DNA of 64,000 nucleotides. It comes from UBA2287 sp037442025 (GTDB lineage: Bacteria > Bacteroidota > Bacteroidia > Bacteroidales > Tenuifilaceae). Of this stretch, positions 25,371 through 34,121 are shown piece after piece. The notes beneath the pieces are model-generated. The model made no database searches and had not been told where the DNA came from. It worked only from the letters and a program-made list of their open reading frames with translations. Each line of letters opens with the position of its first letter. Position 1 is the stretch's first letter. The stretch is from assembly GCA_037442025.1 (NCBI GenBank), contig JBBIRB010000009.1, forward strand, positions 9,742 through 73,741, given 5' to 3'. The position numbers and the translations under genes are program-made.

Positions 25371-25712
25371 TTACATAAGCAGCGCCTGCTGAATGCTTGC
25401 AAAGTTCACCTCGCGGGTACGGCCCATTATCAGAAACCAGTCAACAATGGTCCAAATACCCAAACCTCCACAGGTTAGGAGTTTGGCAACACCAAGACCC
25501 ACATCGCCAATAATAAACCGATCGACACCAAAGCCGCCAATTAATATTGAAATAACCAGAAGTAATGTGGGGTCTTTTAAATTAAGACTGTGAAGCACAA
25601 TGAACTTTGAATCGTCCATTGCAATTAATTTCTCCCTTAGGAAGGGAATTTGATGACTTTCAAAGTACTTTGCATTGGTGAGCAGGTACATGTCGACTTT
25701 TTGTGCATCCAT
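25371..25712 (-). CDS. TM2 domain-containing protein
   Basis: The 113-residue protein has a soluble N-terminal half and a C-terminal TM2 domain: two helices with ILIGGFGVDRFIIGDVGLGVAK and the closing CGGLGIWTIVDWFLI, where the D-R-F and the W-x-x-x-D motifs are diagnostic. The role of bacterial TM2 proteins is unknown. It is the first gene of the TM2/DUF2752/DUF4870/M48 operon. Confidence 0.88.
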   Translation of the reverse strand: MDAQKVDMYLLTNAKYFESHQIPFLREKLIAMDDSKFIVLHSLNLKDPTLLLVISILIGGFGVDRFIIGDVGLGVAKLLTCGGLGIWTIVDWFLIMGRTREVNFASIQQALLM

Positions 25713-25955
25713 TTTGAGAATTTTAAGTTTATTTTAAACAATATTTTTTGAAAATGCTAACTGAATCGTTGTGTGAATTGATATTGCAGCATTTCATTTG
25801 CAGGTTCTTTCAAAAGTAAGAAAAAATCTAAAGGACCATACTATCTCCCCTATTACTTTTTCTTAAATGGCTTCATTTGGAATTATTCTATCGAAATGGA
25901 ATCTCAATTATGCTTTTTTAATATATTCGCTGCTTCAACTAATTCGTTGCAAATT

Positions 25956-26828
25956 ATGAAACCAATTGAACCCTCCGAGCTCATTATCAACCCCAATGGA
26001 AGCATTTTCCATCTACATCTTCTACCCAGCCAGCTGGCCGATAAAGTAATACTCGTTGGCGACCCAGGCAGGGTTGAAACGGTTAGTTCCTTCTTTTCGA
26101 AGGTAGAGTGCAAGGTTTCCAACAGGGAATTTATGACCGTAACAGGCGAATTTAATGGGCAGCGCTTAAGCGTTGTTTCAACCGGTATCGGAACCGATAA
26201 TATTGATATTGTTGTGAACGAGCTTGATGCTTTGGCAAACATCGACTTGAAAACAAGAATTGAGAAACCTCATAAAAAGCAGCTGACTCTGGTTCGTATT
26301 GGAACCTCAGGCGCTCTCCAGCCCGATATTCCTGTCGATAGTTTTGTGCTAACTGCAATTGCTATTGGTTTCGATGGTCTTCTGAATTTTTATAAGAATC
26401 GAAATTTGGTATGCGATCTTTCTATGGAAACTGCCTTTATGCAGCATACCCAGTGGAACCCTTTGTGCGCTAAGCCATATTTTGTCCATTCTGCACCTGA
26501 ATTGGTTAACCTTTTTGCCGATTTTACAATTAAAGGGGTAACCATTTCTGCACCCGGATTTTATGGACCCCAAGGAAGGGTGCTCAGGCTCCCCCTTGCC
26601 GACGATAACCTGAACGAAAACATTGAAAGTTTCCGCTATGGGGGCCATAAAATTACCAATTTCGAAATGGAGAGTTCGGCAATTAATGGGCTCTCGATGC
26701 TTTTAGGTCATAAATCGACAACAATTTGTGCAATAATTGCAAATAGGGTAACTAAGCAAGCATCGCCCGATTACAAGCCAACTGTGAAAAAACTTATTGA
26801 ATTGACCCTTGGTAAACTAACCCTGTAG
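25956..26828 (+). CDS. Nucleoside phosphorylase (uridine phosphorylase-like)
   Basis: The 290-residue protein is a nucleoside phosphorylase of the PNP/UDP family, releasing a free base and ribose 1-phosphate. The phosphate-binding segment VGDPGRVETV is at about 34-43; TGIGTDNIDIVVNELDAL and RIGTSGALQPDIPVDSFV follow, and NFEMESSAI contains the Glu-Met-Glu base/ribose site. Overall pattern is closest to uridine phosphorylase-like members. The start is taken at the Met of MKPIEPSEL (25956); the frame extends 20 codons upstream, but these do not resemble the family. It is followed six bases later by the SirB1-like gene. Confidence 0.88.
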   Translation: MKPIEPSELIINPNGSIFHLHLLPSQLADKVILVGDPGRVETVSSFFSKVECKVSNREFMTVTGEFNGQRLSVVSTGIGTDNIDIVVNELDALANIDLKTRIEKPHKKQLTLVRIGTSGALQPDIPVDSFVLTAIAIGFDGLLNFYKNRNLVCDLSMETAFMQHTQWNPLCAKPYFVHSAPELVNLFADFTIKGVTISAPGFYGPQGRVLRLPLADDNLNENIESFRYGGHKITNFEMESSAINGLSMLLGHKSTTICAIIANRVTKQASPDYKPTVKKLIELTLGKLTL

Positions 26829-26834
26829 CTTGGT

Positions 26835-27716
26835 ATGACCCCCAAGGAACTTAAGGCGCTTATTGCACTGCTCGACGATAATGATGCTACAGTATCGCGT
26901 GAGGTAACCGATAGGATTATTGCCTTGGGATCATCGGTAATTCCTAAACTTGAGAAAAGTTGGGAAGAAAGCAACAACTCAATGGTTCAGACCCGAATAG
27001 AGAGCATTATACATACTATTCAGTTTCAGAATGCAAAAACCAAACTAGAACAATGGGTTGTTTCTGGCTCAAAAAATTTAATTGAAGCTGCTACGTATGT
27101 GGCTGCATACCATTACCCCAGTATAAGTTACCAATGGGTTGAGGATGAAATTGACCAGCTTAAAAAAAGCATTTGGCTAGAATTCAACCCCAGCCTAACA
27201 CCACTCGAAAAAATAAAAATAGTCAACCATTTTTTCTATAACACATTTGGGTTTAATTCATCTCCTGTCGATATTTTTTCGCCCGATAACTACTTCATCA
27301 ACAGAGTTATTGAGAATAAAAGGGGAGGGCCGGTTTGCCTTTCAATTATATATTCGGTGCTTTCACAAAAACTGGGGCTGCCTGTTTTCTGCGTAAGTTT
27401 GCCCCGAAATTTTATTCTGGTTTATTTGAATAGGTATGCCCATCCAGGGGTTGAAAACCCTGCGAATTCTCGTATCCTTTTTTACATTAACCCCTTTAAC
27501 AGGGGTCAAATATTAGGGTACGATGATATTAGGAACTATTTAGAAAGGATAGGTACCGAGGCAAAGCAGGAGTATTTTGAGCCTTGTAGTAACCAAACTA
27601 GCATAGCACAACTTATTGCAAGTTTAATGATAGCTTTTCAGAAAATTGAGAATACTTCGAAAGTTAAAGATTTGCAGCAGTTGCTAAATGTTGTAGTGAA
27701 CCACGAGTTACGTTAA
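26835..27716 (+). CDS. SirB1/transglutaminase-like protein
   Basis: The 293-residue protein begins with helical repeats (about residues 1-75) and continues with a SirB1-type transglutaminase-like domain: NHFFYNTFGFNSS, NKRGGPVCLSIIYSVLSQKLGLP and NFILVYLN, with a Cys in the RGGPVCLS motif in the position of the papain-like nucleophile. SirB1 proteins have no firm function. It is adjacent to the nucleoside phosphorylase gene and ends two bases from the convergent BFD-like gene. Confidence 0.8.
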   Translation: MTPKELKALIALLDDNDATVSREVTDRIIALGSSVIPKLEKSWEESNNSMVQTRIESIIHTIQFQNAKTKLEQWVVSGSKNLIEAATYVAAYHYPSISYQWVEDEIDQLKKSIWLEFNPSLTPLEKIKIVNHFFYNTFGFNSSPVDIFSPDNYFINRVIENKRGGPVCLSIIYSVLSQKLGLPVFCVSLPRNFILVYLNRYAHPGVENPANSRILFYINPFNRGQILGYDDIRNYLERIGTEAKQEYFEPCSNQTSIAQLIASLMIAFQKIENTSKVKDLQQLLNVVVNHELR

Positions 27717-27717
27717 C

Positions 27718-27948
27718 TCAAAATGGCAATCGCAGCTGCCGGTTGCTCTCTTTAATTTTTGCCAGAGTATTAATCATTATTTCAACTACCTCACTTTTGC
27801 ACCTACCGCAACCTGTTGAGGCTCCAGTTGTATTCTGTATATCTAAAATGGTTTGGCAACCCTGTCCCTTAATTGCTTTAGCTATTTCGGAGCGGGTTAC
27901 CATTTTACAATGGCAAATGTAAATACTGTTTTCCATTCGTTTTTCCAT
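27718..27948 (-). CDS. BFD-like [2Fe-2S] domain protein
   Basis: This 76-residue protein holds four cysteines in the pattern C-x-C (ICHCKM, Cys12 and Cys14) and C-x2-C (TGCGRCKSEV, Cys47 and Cys50), the [2Fe-2S] signature of the bacterioferritin-associated ferredoxin-like domain. The start is ATG at 27948; a second ATG four codons later (27936) is also possible, and the upstream extension in the same frame does not look family-like. It may shuttle electrons for iron release or nitrogen metabolism enzymes; no partner is adjacent. Confidence 0.8.
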   Translation of the reverse strand: MEKRMENSIYICHCKMVTRSEIAKAIKGQGCQTILDIQNTTGASTGCGRCKSEVVEIMINTLAKIKESNRQLRLPF

Positions 27949-28018
27949 TCGAGAAGTGCAAAAGTAATTGCAAATGCCCAAAGTCTCATTCTTTTTTCAA
28001 ATTTGTTAATGAATTTAC

Positions 28019-28049
28019 TTTGAAGGGAAAAAGAAAATTTCTAATTTTG
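28019..28049 (+). promoter_or_regulatory. Strong Bacteroidota promoter for the rpsF operon
   Basis: TTTG (28019-28022), exactly 19 bases, then TAATTTTG (28042-28049) is a textbook -33/-7 pair. The rpsF ATG is 36 bases further on. Confidence 0.8.
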
Positions 28050-28084
28050 CGGGCTCATAATTAATAACTAAACAAATTTATTTT

Positions 28085-28438
28085 ATGTTAAACCATTACG
28101 AAACCGTTTTCATTACAACTCCCGTTTTGTCTGAGGCCCAGATGAAGGAAGCGGTTATTAAGTTCAAAGGCATCATCACCGACAATGGTGGCGAGTTGGT
28201 GCACGAAGAGAACTGGGGATTAAGAAAGTTGGCCTACCCCATTCAAAAAAAATCGACAGGCTTTTACTACCTGTGCGAATTTAAAGCTCCCGGAGCGCTG
28301 ATTGATAAACTCGAAACCGAGTACCGTCGCGATGAGCGCGTCATCAGGTTCCTTACCTTTAGAATGGATAAGTACGCTGTGGAGTACGCTCAGAAAAAAC
28401 GTAGCAACAAGGTTGAACAAAAACAAAAGGAGGAGTAG
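28085..28438 (+). CDS. rpsF: 30S ribosomal protein S6
   Basis: The 117-residue protein matches S6 (NHYETVFITTPVLSEAQ, NWGLRKLAYPIQKKSTGFYY, YRRDERVIRFLTFRMDKY). S6 binds the central domain of 16S rRNA as a heterodimer with S18, whose gene follows after two bases. The lysine/glutamine-rich tail (KRSNKVEQKQKEE) is typical of Bacteroidota S6. It is first in the operon rpsF-rpsR-rplI. Confidence 0.98.
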   Translation: MLNHYETVFITTPVLSEAQMKEAVIKFKGIITDNGGELVHEENWGLRKLAYPIQKKSTGFYYLCEFKAPGALIDKLETEYRRDERVIRFLTFRMDKYAVEYAQKKRSNKVEQKQKEE

Positions 28439-28440
28439 TC

Positions 28441-28710
28441 ATGAGTCAAAATCCGAGCGAAATCAGATACCTTACACCTCCCACCGTTGAGGTTAAGAAG
28501 AAGAAGTACTGCCGTTTTAAAAAGAACAAGATTAAGTACATCGACTATAAGGATGCCGAATTCCTGAAGAAATTTCTCAATGAGCAAGGAAGGATTCTTC
28601 CCCGTCGCCTTACCGGAACCTCGTTGAAATATCAGCGAAAAGTGGCTACAGCTGTTAAGCGTGCCCGTCACCTGGCCCTGTTACCATTCGTTACCGATTT
28701 GATGAAATAA
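28441..28710 (+). CDS. rpsR: 30S ribosomal protein S18
   Basis: The 89-residue protein contains KKKKYCRFKKNKIKYIDYKD, LKKFLNEQGRILPRR, LTGTSLKYQRKVATAVKRAR and LALLPFV, the complete S18 pattern. It pairs with S6 in the 30S platform. It follows rpsF after two bases and precedes rplI by 18 bases. Confidence 0.98.
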   Translation: MSQNPSEIRYLTPPTVEVKKKKYCRFKKNKIKYIDYKDAEFLKKFLNEQGRILPRRLTGTSLKYQRKVATAVKRARHLALLPFVTDLMK

Positions 28711-28728
28711 TTAGAAGGAGGAATTGCA

Positions 28729-29175
28729 ATGGAAATCATTCTTAAACAAGATGTTCCGAACCTGGGGCACAAAGATGAAATAGTGAACGTTAAAAACGGA
28801 TACGCTCGCAACTACCTTATTCCACGAGGATTGGCTACAGTAGCTACCGAATCGGCTAAAAAGGTATTAGCAGAGAACGTAAAACAAAGGGCTCACAAAG
28901 AAGCTAAGGTAAAAACCGATGCTGAAGCATTAGCCAAAAAACTTGAGGGTATAAGCCTTACAATTGGTGCAAAAACCAGCACAACTGGTAAAATTTTTGG
29001 CTCTGTAAATACCATCCAAATTGCTGAGGCACTTGCAAACAAAGGATTTGAAATTGATCGTAAAAGCATTATTTTGGCCGGCGACCATGTGAAAGAGGTG
29101 GGCAACTACACTGCGGAAATCAAGTTACACCGCGATGTGAAAGTTACCATTCAGTTCGAAGTGGTTTCGGAATAA
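28729..29175 (+). CDS. rplI: 50S ribosomal protein L9
   Basis: The 148-residue L9 has the N-terminal domain (EIILKQDVPNLGHKDEIVNV and GYARNYLIPRGLA), a central long helix, and a C-terminal domain with GKIFGSVNTIQIAEAL. A purine-rich sequence, AGAAGGAGG, lies eight bases before the ATG (28714-28722), a rare clear Shine-Dalgarno-like site in this window. It ends the operon at a strong bidirectional terminator. Confidence 0.98.
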   Translation: MEIILKQDVPNLGHKDEIVNVKNGYARNYLIPRGLATVATESAKKVLAENVKQRAHKEAKVKTDAEALAKKLEGISLTIGAKTSTTGKIFGSVNTIQIAEALANKGFEIDRKSIILAGDHVKEVGNYTAEIKLHRDVKVTIQFEVVSE

Positions 29176-29180
29176 ATTCT

Positions 29181-29225
29181 CCCATAAATAAGAAAAGCCC
29201 CATTGGGGCTTTTCTTATTTATGGG
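29181..29225. terminator. Bidirectional terminator with a 21-bp perfect stem overlapping the ridA 3' end
   Basis: The arms 29181-29201 and 29205-29225 are perfectly complementary over 21 bases around an ATT loop, with a G/C core AAAAGCCCC/GGGGCTTTT. The right arm includes the last codons and stop of ridA, so the coding sequence itself forms part of the terminator for both converging transcripts. Confidence 0.92.
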
Positions 29226-29592
29226 CTATTACTTCAACTTCAACTAGTGCCCCTAGCGGCAATTTAACCACACCGTAGGTGGCCCGGGCAGGCATGTTTT
29301 CGGTAAAATACTTGGCGTAAACCTGATTGAACAGGGCAAAATTATCCATGCTACTTAGCAGGCAGGTTGTTTTCACAACGTTGGCGTAGCCAATGCCAGC
29401 CTCGGTAAGTATTGCACCAATATTTTTCATAACCTGTTCAGTTTGTTCTTCAATACCTCCATCAACCATGCTGCCAGTTTCGGGATTTATGGGAATTTGT
29501 CCCGAAATAAACAGAAAGCCATTTGCCTCAACTGCTTGACTGTATGGTCCAACAGCCTTGGGTGCATGGGGTGTGCTAATTATTTTTTTCAT
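29215..29592 (-). CDS. ridA: RidA family reactive intermediate/imine deaminase
   Basis: The 125-residue protein belongs to the YjgF/RidA family, which hydrolyses reactive enamine/imine intermediates from PLP enzymes. The motifs HAPKAVGPYSQAVEANGFLF, ISGQIPINPETG, KTTCLLSSMDNFALFNQVY and PARATYGVVKLPLGALVEVE are all present; the Arg in PARAT is the substrate-carboxylate binding residue. The last codons lie in the terminator stem. It is divergent from the glutamine amidotransferase gene. Confidence 0.95.
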   Translation of the reverse strand: MKKIISTPHAPKAVGPYSQAVEANGFLFISGQIPINPETGSMVDGGIEEQTEQVMKNIGAILTEAGIGYANVVKTTCLLSSMDNFALFNQVYAKYFTENMPARATYGVVKLPLGALVEVEVIAHK

Positions 29593-29648
29593 TTTTCGAT
29601 TTTTTGTGGGTTATATTTGTGCTCGTAAATATAACGAATTAGTTGCAT

Positions 29649-30233
29649 ATGAACATTGCCGTTGTCGATTGCTACGACTCATTTACCTATAATTTGGTTC
29701 ACTACCTACAACAGTTGGCAAATAGTGTTCAAGTGTTTCGCAACGATGAGCTTAGTCTGCCACAACTTGCACAATATAATGGAATTGTGCTGTCGCCTGG
29801 CCCTGGGCTTCCCATAGAGAAAAAGAACCTTTTTGAAATTATTGAGTTGTATGCACCTTCTATGCCAATACTGGGTATATGCCTGGGACATCAGGCAATT
29901 GGTGAAATGTATGGTTTGAAACTGATAAACCTCCCCAACCCCTTGCATGGAATTTCGGTTCCAGTTAAAATTATCGACTCTTCTGACCCGCTATTTAAAG
30001 GATTCCCAGCAACCTTTGAAGCTGGCCGATACCACAGTTGGGCAATTAGGCATGAACCCTTGCATTCAAGTTTGAGAGTTACCGCAGTTGATGAGTATGG
30101 AATGGCTATGGCTTTTTCTCATAAGCATTATCCTACCTCAAGTGTTCAGTTTCATCCCGAATCGGTATTAACCTCGTTGGGTTTTAAAATGTTACGGAAT
30201 TGGGTTGAATATGCAAATGCTTATAATCTATAA
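29649..30233 (+). CDS. pabA: Aminodeoxychorismate/anthranilate synthase glutamine amidotransferase component
   Basis: The 194-residue class I glutamine amidotransferase supplies ammonia for aminodeoxychorismate or anthranilate synthase. It has the N-terminal NIAVVDCYDSFTYNLVHYL motif, oxyanion glycines LSPGPGLP, the nucleophile Cys78 in GICLGHQAIGE, and the His/Glu pair in SVQFHPES. As a stand-alone gene away from trp genes, it is most likely PabA (folate pathway), but TrpG cannot be excluded. ATG 29649 is chosen over the TTG six bases upstream. TATATTTG at 29612-29619 is a likely promoter element. It overlaps the convergent lptD gene by six bases. Confidence 0.85.
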   Translation: MNIAVVDCYDSFTYNLVHYLQQLANSVQVFRNDELSLPQLAQYNGIVLSPGPGLPIEKKNLFEIIELYAPSMPILGICLGHQAIGEMYGLKLINLPNPLHGISVPVKIIDSSDPLFKGFPATFEAGRYHSWAIRHEPLHSSLRVTAVDEYGMAMAFSHKHYPTSSVQFHPESVLTSLGFKMLRNWVEYANAYNL

Positions 30234-32801
30234 GCGATTCAAGTGACTGTCGCGTTTCGTCAATTTTAGGTCTTGCAGCATCGCCGATTTCACGTTAATT
30301 TGAAAACTGTAGCTTTTAAGGTAGCCAATGGGAACAATGGAAATGCGCATTTCCCAGCAATGCAGGTCGCGGTATATGTTAAGCGATGTGGTAGTTAGCT
30401 TATTTACCTTAAAGTCGTAACCTGAATAAAAGCCAATTTTCCAGTTTTTGGTTAAACTCAGGTCGCCCGAAAACGTGAGTGCTTGCGAAATATTTTTCTG
30501 ATTCTGTGGTTTTGAATAATTGTAAGAGTAATCGATTCGTAGGTTCCAGGGAATAGAAAAATCGGGGATTGACGATTCGCTGAAACCGGTTGATACGGTT
30601 TCACCAAATGCTCCTCCAAACGAGTCAGCTCCTGTATGGAGCATGGCTCCTGCTGTATTCCCGCCAGTTGCCGACTCCTTTTGTGAACTCTTTAGCGACA
30701 TACCCACACTTACCCTAAAGTTGGTAAGGCGAGCCAATTTTCCATTATTATTTATTAGGAATTTATTGTAATCGTATCCCCTCGAATCCTGCGCGTAGGG
30801 GTTCAAAGTTCCCCCAGCATCGATACTAACCACCTCAAAAAGGGTAGTTCGGGCCGAAAATCCAATGGGCGATAGTTTCATAGAGTCGGCCAGCAAATTA
30901 TAGCTGGCATTCAGTCCGAAACTTTCAATGAGTTTTATCTTTTTAAAATTGGTGGTGGTGTCCTTGTCCGACTTCACTTTCATTTCCAAATTATTACCAA
31001 GGGCAAAACCAATGCTTCCGCTTTTACCAGCCGATGGGCCCCCAAAAACGGAGTTTTCGAAAATGGAATATGGTCTTTTACGTCCAGTTGTATCTACTTG
31101 CACTTCCTTAAAGAAACCGTAATGGGCTGCCCCAAAGTCGGGCCGGTAGCCCAACGAAACCGAAGGGGAAATTACATGCCTAATGGATTGAACCTTACTC
31201 TTTGCCGAAAAAGCAAACATCCCGTACACTTTTGTTGAGGCCGAAACACTTGTACTATATTGCCATGCTCGCTTAAAGCCCGGAATGGTATCTACAATAA
31301 CTTTTCGTTCGGTTTCGTCCCACCGTTTTTCAATGGTACTTAGGTACCAGTTTTCAGAATAGTTTACAGACGGACTTAAGTTAATGTAATTTAATACGTT
31401 AAACGAAGTTGAAACAGGTATTTTGTGTTGAACTCCATTTTTCATAATACCCAATGTTTCTTCGCGGAAGAGCAGGTTTGTTTTTGTTGAAACAGAGTTA
31501 TCCAGATCGCCCGAATACGAAAGAGAAATCTTTTCGTACCAAAGCGGGTCGCCAATGGCCGATTTGCGTTTAAACGGGTTAATTCGGCTCATATTGAACG
31601 AAACCCTGGGCAGATTCAGGGTAATACTACTATCGAGGTTGTTCTGGGAATGGTTAAATGATGCTGTGAGACTAAAAGGAGTTCCTGCCCATACCTTGGA
31701 GTAAGAAACGCTAGAGTTCAGCTGGTTCGATAAGAAGTTATCGATTGTTTGTGGGTTGTAGCGGTTATGGCTGGGACTGCTCATGTTTACTCTGGCCTGA
31801 AATGTAGAATTTGGCGAAGCTTTTGGGTCCTGTGTATGGCTCCAATTCAGCGAGTATGCATTATCCTTACGGTAGTCGTCGAACCCCTTTTCACCAAAAA
31901 CATTATGAGAGTAATCGAATACGAAACCACCGGAATACTTGTAGCGTTTTCGGTAGGTCGATCGGGAGCTGAAAGTCCATGAACCACCGGTGTAAATGCC
32001 ACCTAATAGGGTAAGATCCACATAGTCGCTTATTCCCCAATAGAATCCGCCTCGGCGGATGAAAAAGCCTCGTCTGTCTTCTTCCCCATACTCGGGCATA
32101 AGGATTCCCGAGGCACGTCCTTTTGTATTCGGAAAGAAACCGAATGGTATTCCAAGGGGAAAAGGAACATCGGCAATTACCAAGTAGGCTGGCCCCATTA
32201 CAAGCCTGTCGTTAGGAATTACTTTAGCCTTTGAAATAGCAATATAAAAATGGGGATGATCCAAATCGCATGTTGTGTATTTGCCACCTGCAATGTTTAC
32301 GGTGTTGTCCTCCATTTTTTTTGTTTGTTTGCTATGTAAAAAGCCATCGGCTTCCTGAGTAATAACCTCAGTAATAATTGCCCTTTTAGTGTCGAAGTTG
32401 TAGGTCATTTTTTCCATTCGGAAGGTTTGGCTTCCCTCCTTAAAAACCGGTGGGTTTGAAATTTTTCCGGTGCTGTCGGGTAAGCCCATGGCAAACACTT
32501 CCTTAGTTTCCATGTTAAACTCAATATAGGCAGCGGTGAGTTCGAGGTTCTGGTATTTAACCGATGCTTCACCAAACATATAAACCTTTTTGCCATCCAT
32601 TGAGTAAATTAGTGAGTCTTTAGCGCTGGTAAAAACAGGATCGGCAATAGGACTCTTTTTGGCGGTAGTGTCTAAGGTAGTGGCTAAAGTATCGGGTGTT
32701 TGGGTACGAAATTTGCTTTCGGCGTTGGCATTAACTGCAAGCCACCCTAGGCTGCAAGCAAGTAGAAAGGAAAAAAATATGGTTAACGACCTAAAATGCA
32801 A
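30228..32801 (-). CDS. lptD: LPS-assembly outer-membrane protein LptD (Bacteroidota type)
   Basis: This large protein (about 857 residues) matches Bacteroidota LptD, the outer-membrane translocon that inserts lipopolysaccharide. After a signal peptide (LTIFFSFLLACSLGWLAVNANA) comes an OstA-like beta-jellyroll domain (about 60-190; KKVYMFGEASVKYQNLELTA), then the plug/barrel with FPLGIPFGFFPNTKGRASGI and MPEYGEEDRRGFFIRRGGFY, then about 26 alternating beta strands. No in-frame ATG exists upstream of the signal peptide; TTG at 32801 gives a well-formed signal peptide, while TTG at 32846 adds 15 residues and overlaps a -7-like TAGTTTTG on the minus strand at 32851-32844. The start is therefore uncertain. 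Its 3' end overlaps pabA by six bases. Confidence 0.9.
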   Translation of the reverse strand: MHFRSLTIFFSFLLACSLGWLAVNANAESKFRTQTPDTLATTLDTTAKKSPIADPVFTSAKDSLIYSMDGKKVYMFGEASVKYQNLELTAAYIEFNMETKEVFAMGLPDSTGKISNPPVFKEGSQTFRMEKMTYNFDTKRAIITEVITQEADGFLHSKQTKKMEDNTVNIAGGKYTTCDLDHPHFYIAISKAKVIPNDRLVMGPAYLVIADVPFPLGIPFGFFPNTKGRASGILMPEYGEEDRRGFFIRRGGFYWGISDYVDLTLLGGIYTGGSWTFSSRSTYRKRYKYSGGFVFDYSHNVFGEKGFDDYRKDNAYSLNWSHTQDPKASPNSTFQARVNMSSPSHNRYNPQTIDNFLSNQLNSSVSYSKVWAGTPFSLTASFNHSQNNLDSSITLNLPRVSFNMSRINPFKRKSAIGDPLWYEKISLSYSGDLDNSVSTKTNLLFREETLGIMKNGVQHKIPVSTSFNVLNYINLSPSVNYSENWYLSTIEKRWDETERKVIVDTIPGFKRAWQYSTSVSASTKVYGMFAFSAKSKVQSIRHVISPSVSLGYRPDFGAAHYGFFKEVQVDTTGRKRPYSIFENSVFGGPSAGKSGSIGFALGNNLEMKVKSDKDTTTNFKKIKLIESFGLNASYNLLADSMKLSPIGFSARTTLFEVVSIDAGGTLNPYAQDSRGYDYNKFLINNNGKLARLTNFRVSVGMSLKSSQKESATGGNTAGAMLHTGADSFGGAFGETVSTGFSESSIPDFSIPWNLRIDYSYNYSKPQNQKNISQALTFSGDLSLTKNWKIGFYSGYDFKVNKLTTTSLNIYRDLHCWEMRISIVPIGYLKSYSFQINVKSAMLQDLKLTKRDSHLNRL

Positions 32802-32810
32802 TTTATATAG

Positions 32811-32818
32811 TATTTTTG
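32811..32818 (+). promoter_or_regulatory. Promoter -7 element for the amidase gene
   Basis: TATTTTTG at 32811-32818 matches TAnnTTTG and is 55 bases before the amidase ATG at 32874. The -33 element is not clear. It lies at the 5' edge of lptD, so the two divergent genes share a short control region. Confidence 0.4.
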
Positions 32819-32873
32819 TAAATAAAATCGGGCAATTTGGGCTCAAAACTAGTCAAAAAAACAATTTTTGACC

Positions 32874-34109
32874 ATGCATTTGGTAAATATATTTAGTGCT
32901 TCTAAAACGAAATTGGGAATGATTGTATTGTTCGTCATCCTATTTCAATTGATTTCAACTCAGTATGCCAATGCAGCTGAAACTTACCGCTTAACCAAGG
33001 TTGTAATCGATGCTGGGCATGGAGGGAAGGATCCAGGAGCTCTCGGGAAAAAATCGGCAGAAAAGGATATAACCCTATCGGTTGCTTTAAAACTGGGTAA
33101 ATACATCCAACAGGCATTTCCCGAAGTTGAAGTAATTTATACTCGCAAAGAGGATGTGTTTATTGGTCTCGATGAGCGTAGCCGCTTAGCTAACGAAAAG
33201 GGAGCCGATCTATTTATCTCCATTCATTGCAATGCCAATCCCAGCAGGGTACCCTTTGGAGCCGAAACCTATGTTATGGGGCTTCACAAAACGAACGACA
33301 ACCTCGATGTGGCCAAACGAGAGAATGCGGTTATTACCTTTGAGGAGGATTACTCTACCAAGTACGAAGGATACGACCCAACCTCATCTGAATCGTTCAT
33401 AATTTTCAGTTTAATTCAAAATACCCACTTGGAGCAAAGTCTCACTTTTGCAAGTGTAATTCAGGATGAGTTTAGGGAAAGGGCTCAGCGAAAGGATAGG
33501 GGAGTGAAGCAGGCGGGTTTTCTGGTTCTTTGGAAAACAACCATGCCCAGCGTGCTGGTTGAACTGGGATTTATTAGTAACCCTAAAGAGGAAGAATTTT
33601 TAATGTCCGATTTGGGTCAGGATTATCTTGCATCGTCCATATTTAGGGCTTTTCGCGAACATAAAAAGAACATTGAAGCTCGAAGTAATTTTGTTGTTGA
33701 AAAGGCTACCCCAATGCCTAAACCACACAGTAGCACGCCGGCAAAGCAACCTGCAGCAGTAACTACTACTATCGTAACTCCTTCTGAAAAAACCGAAAAA
33801 GGGCCCGAAGCAAAGCCAACACCCACTAGCAGCAACTCAATTCCCATGGAGTTAACCTATAGGGTTCAAATAACCTCATCGAGCAAATCCATTTCATTAA
33901 CATCCCCATTTTTTAAAAAACTCGATGGAATTGAAGAGTTTTTTATTGATGGTTTTTTTAAATACTACATTGGCAACAAAAAATCTTTTTCTGAAATTGC
34001 CGAATACAGTAGCCAAATTAAGGAACTATTTCCCGATGCTTTTATAGTTGCTTTTTATAATGGGAAACAAATTTCATTAGACCAGGCTCGTCAAATTTCA
34101 ACCCAATAA
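32874..34109 (+). CDS. N-acetylmuramoyl-L-alanine amidase (Amidase_3)
   Basis: The 411-residue exported protein is a zinc-dependent amidase that cleaves the peptide from N-acetylmuramic acid. The signal peptide runs to about residue 35. The zinc/catalytic residues lie in DAGHGGKDPG, RSRLANEKGADLFISIHCNAN and the C-terminal part of the domain, PSVLVELGFISNPKEE. After a Pro/Thr-rich linker (about 275-320) a small C-terminal domain begins near residue 325 (LTYRVQITSSSKSI, YYIGNKKSFSEI), with the layout of a SPOR-like peptidoglycan-binding domain. ATG 32874 is chosen over the TTG six bases upstream. It is probably co-transcribed with the MlaD-type gene 12 bases downstream. Confidence 0.9.
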   Translation: MHLVNIFSASKTKLGMIVLFVILFQLISTQYANAAETYRLTKVVIDAGHGGKDPGALGKKSAEKDITLSVALKLGKYIQQAFPEVEVIYTRKEDVFIGLDERSRLANEKGADLFISIHCNANPSRVPFGAETYVMGLHKTNDNLDVAKRENAVITFEEDYSTKYEGYDPTSSESFIIFSLIQNTHLEQSLTFASVIQDEFRERAQRKDRGVKQAGFLVLWKTTMPSVLVELGFISNPKEEEFLMSDLGQDYLASSIFRAFREHKKNIEARSNFVVEKATPMPKPHSSTPAKQPAAVTTTIVTPSEKTEKGPEAKPTPTSSNSIPMELTYRVQITSSSKSISLTSPFFKKLDGIEEFFIDGFFKYYIGNKKSFSEIAEYSSQIKELFPDAFIVAFYNGKQISLDQARQISTQ

Positions 34110-34121
34110 ACAATATTGAAA

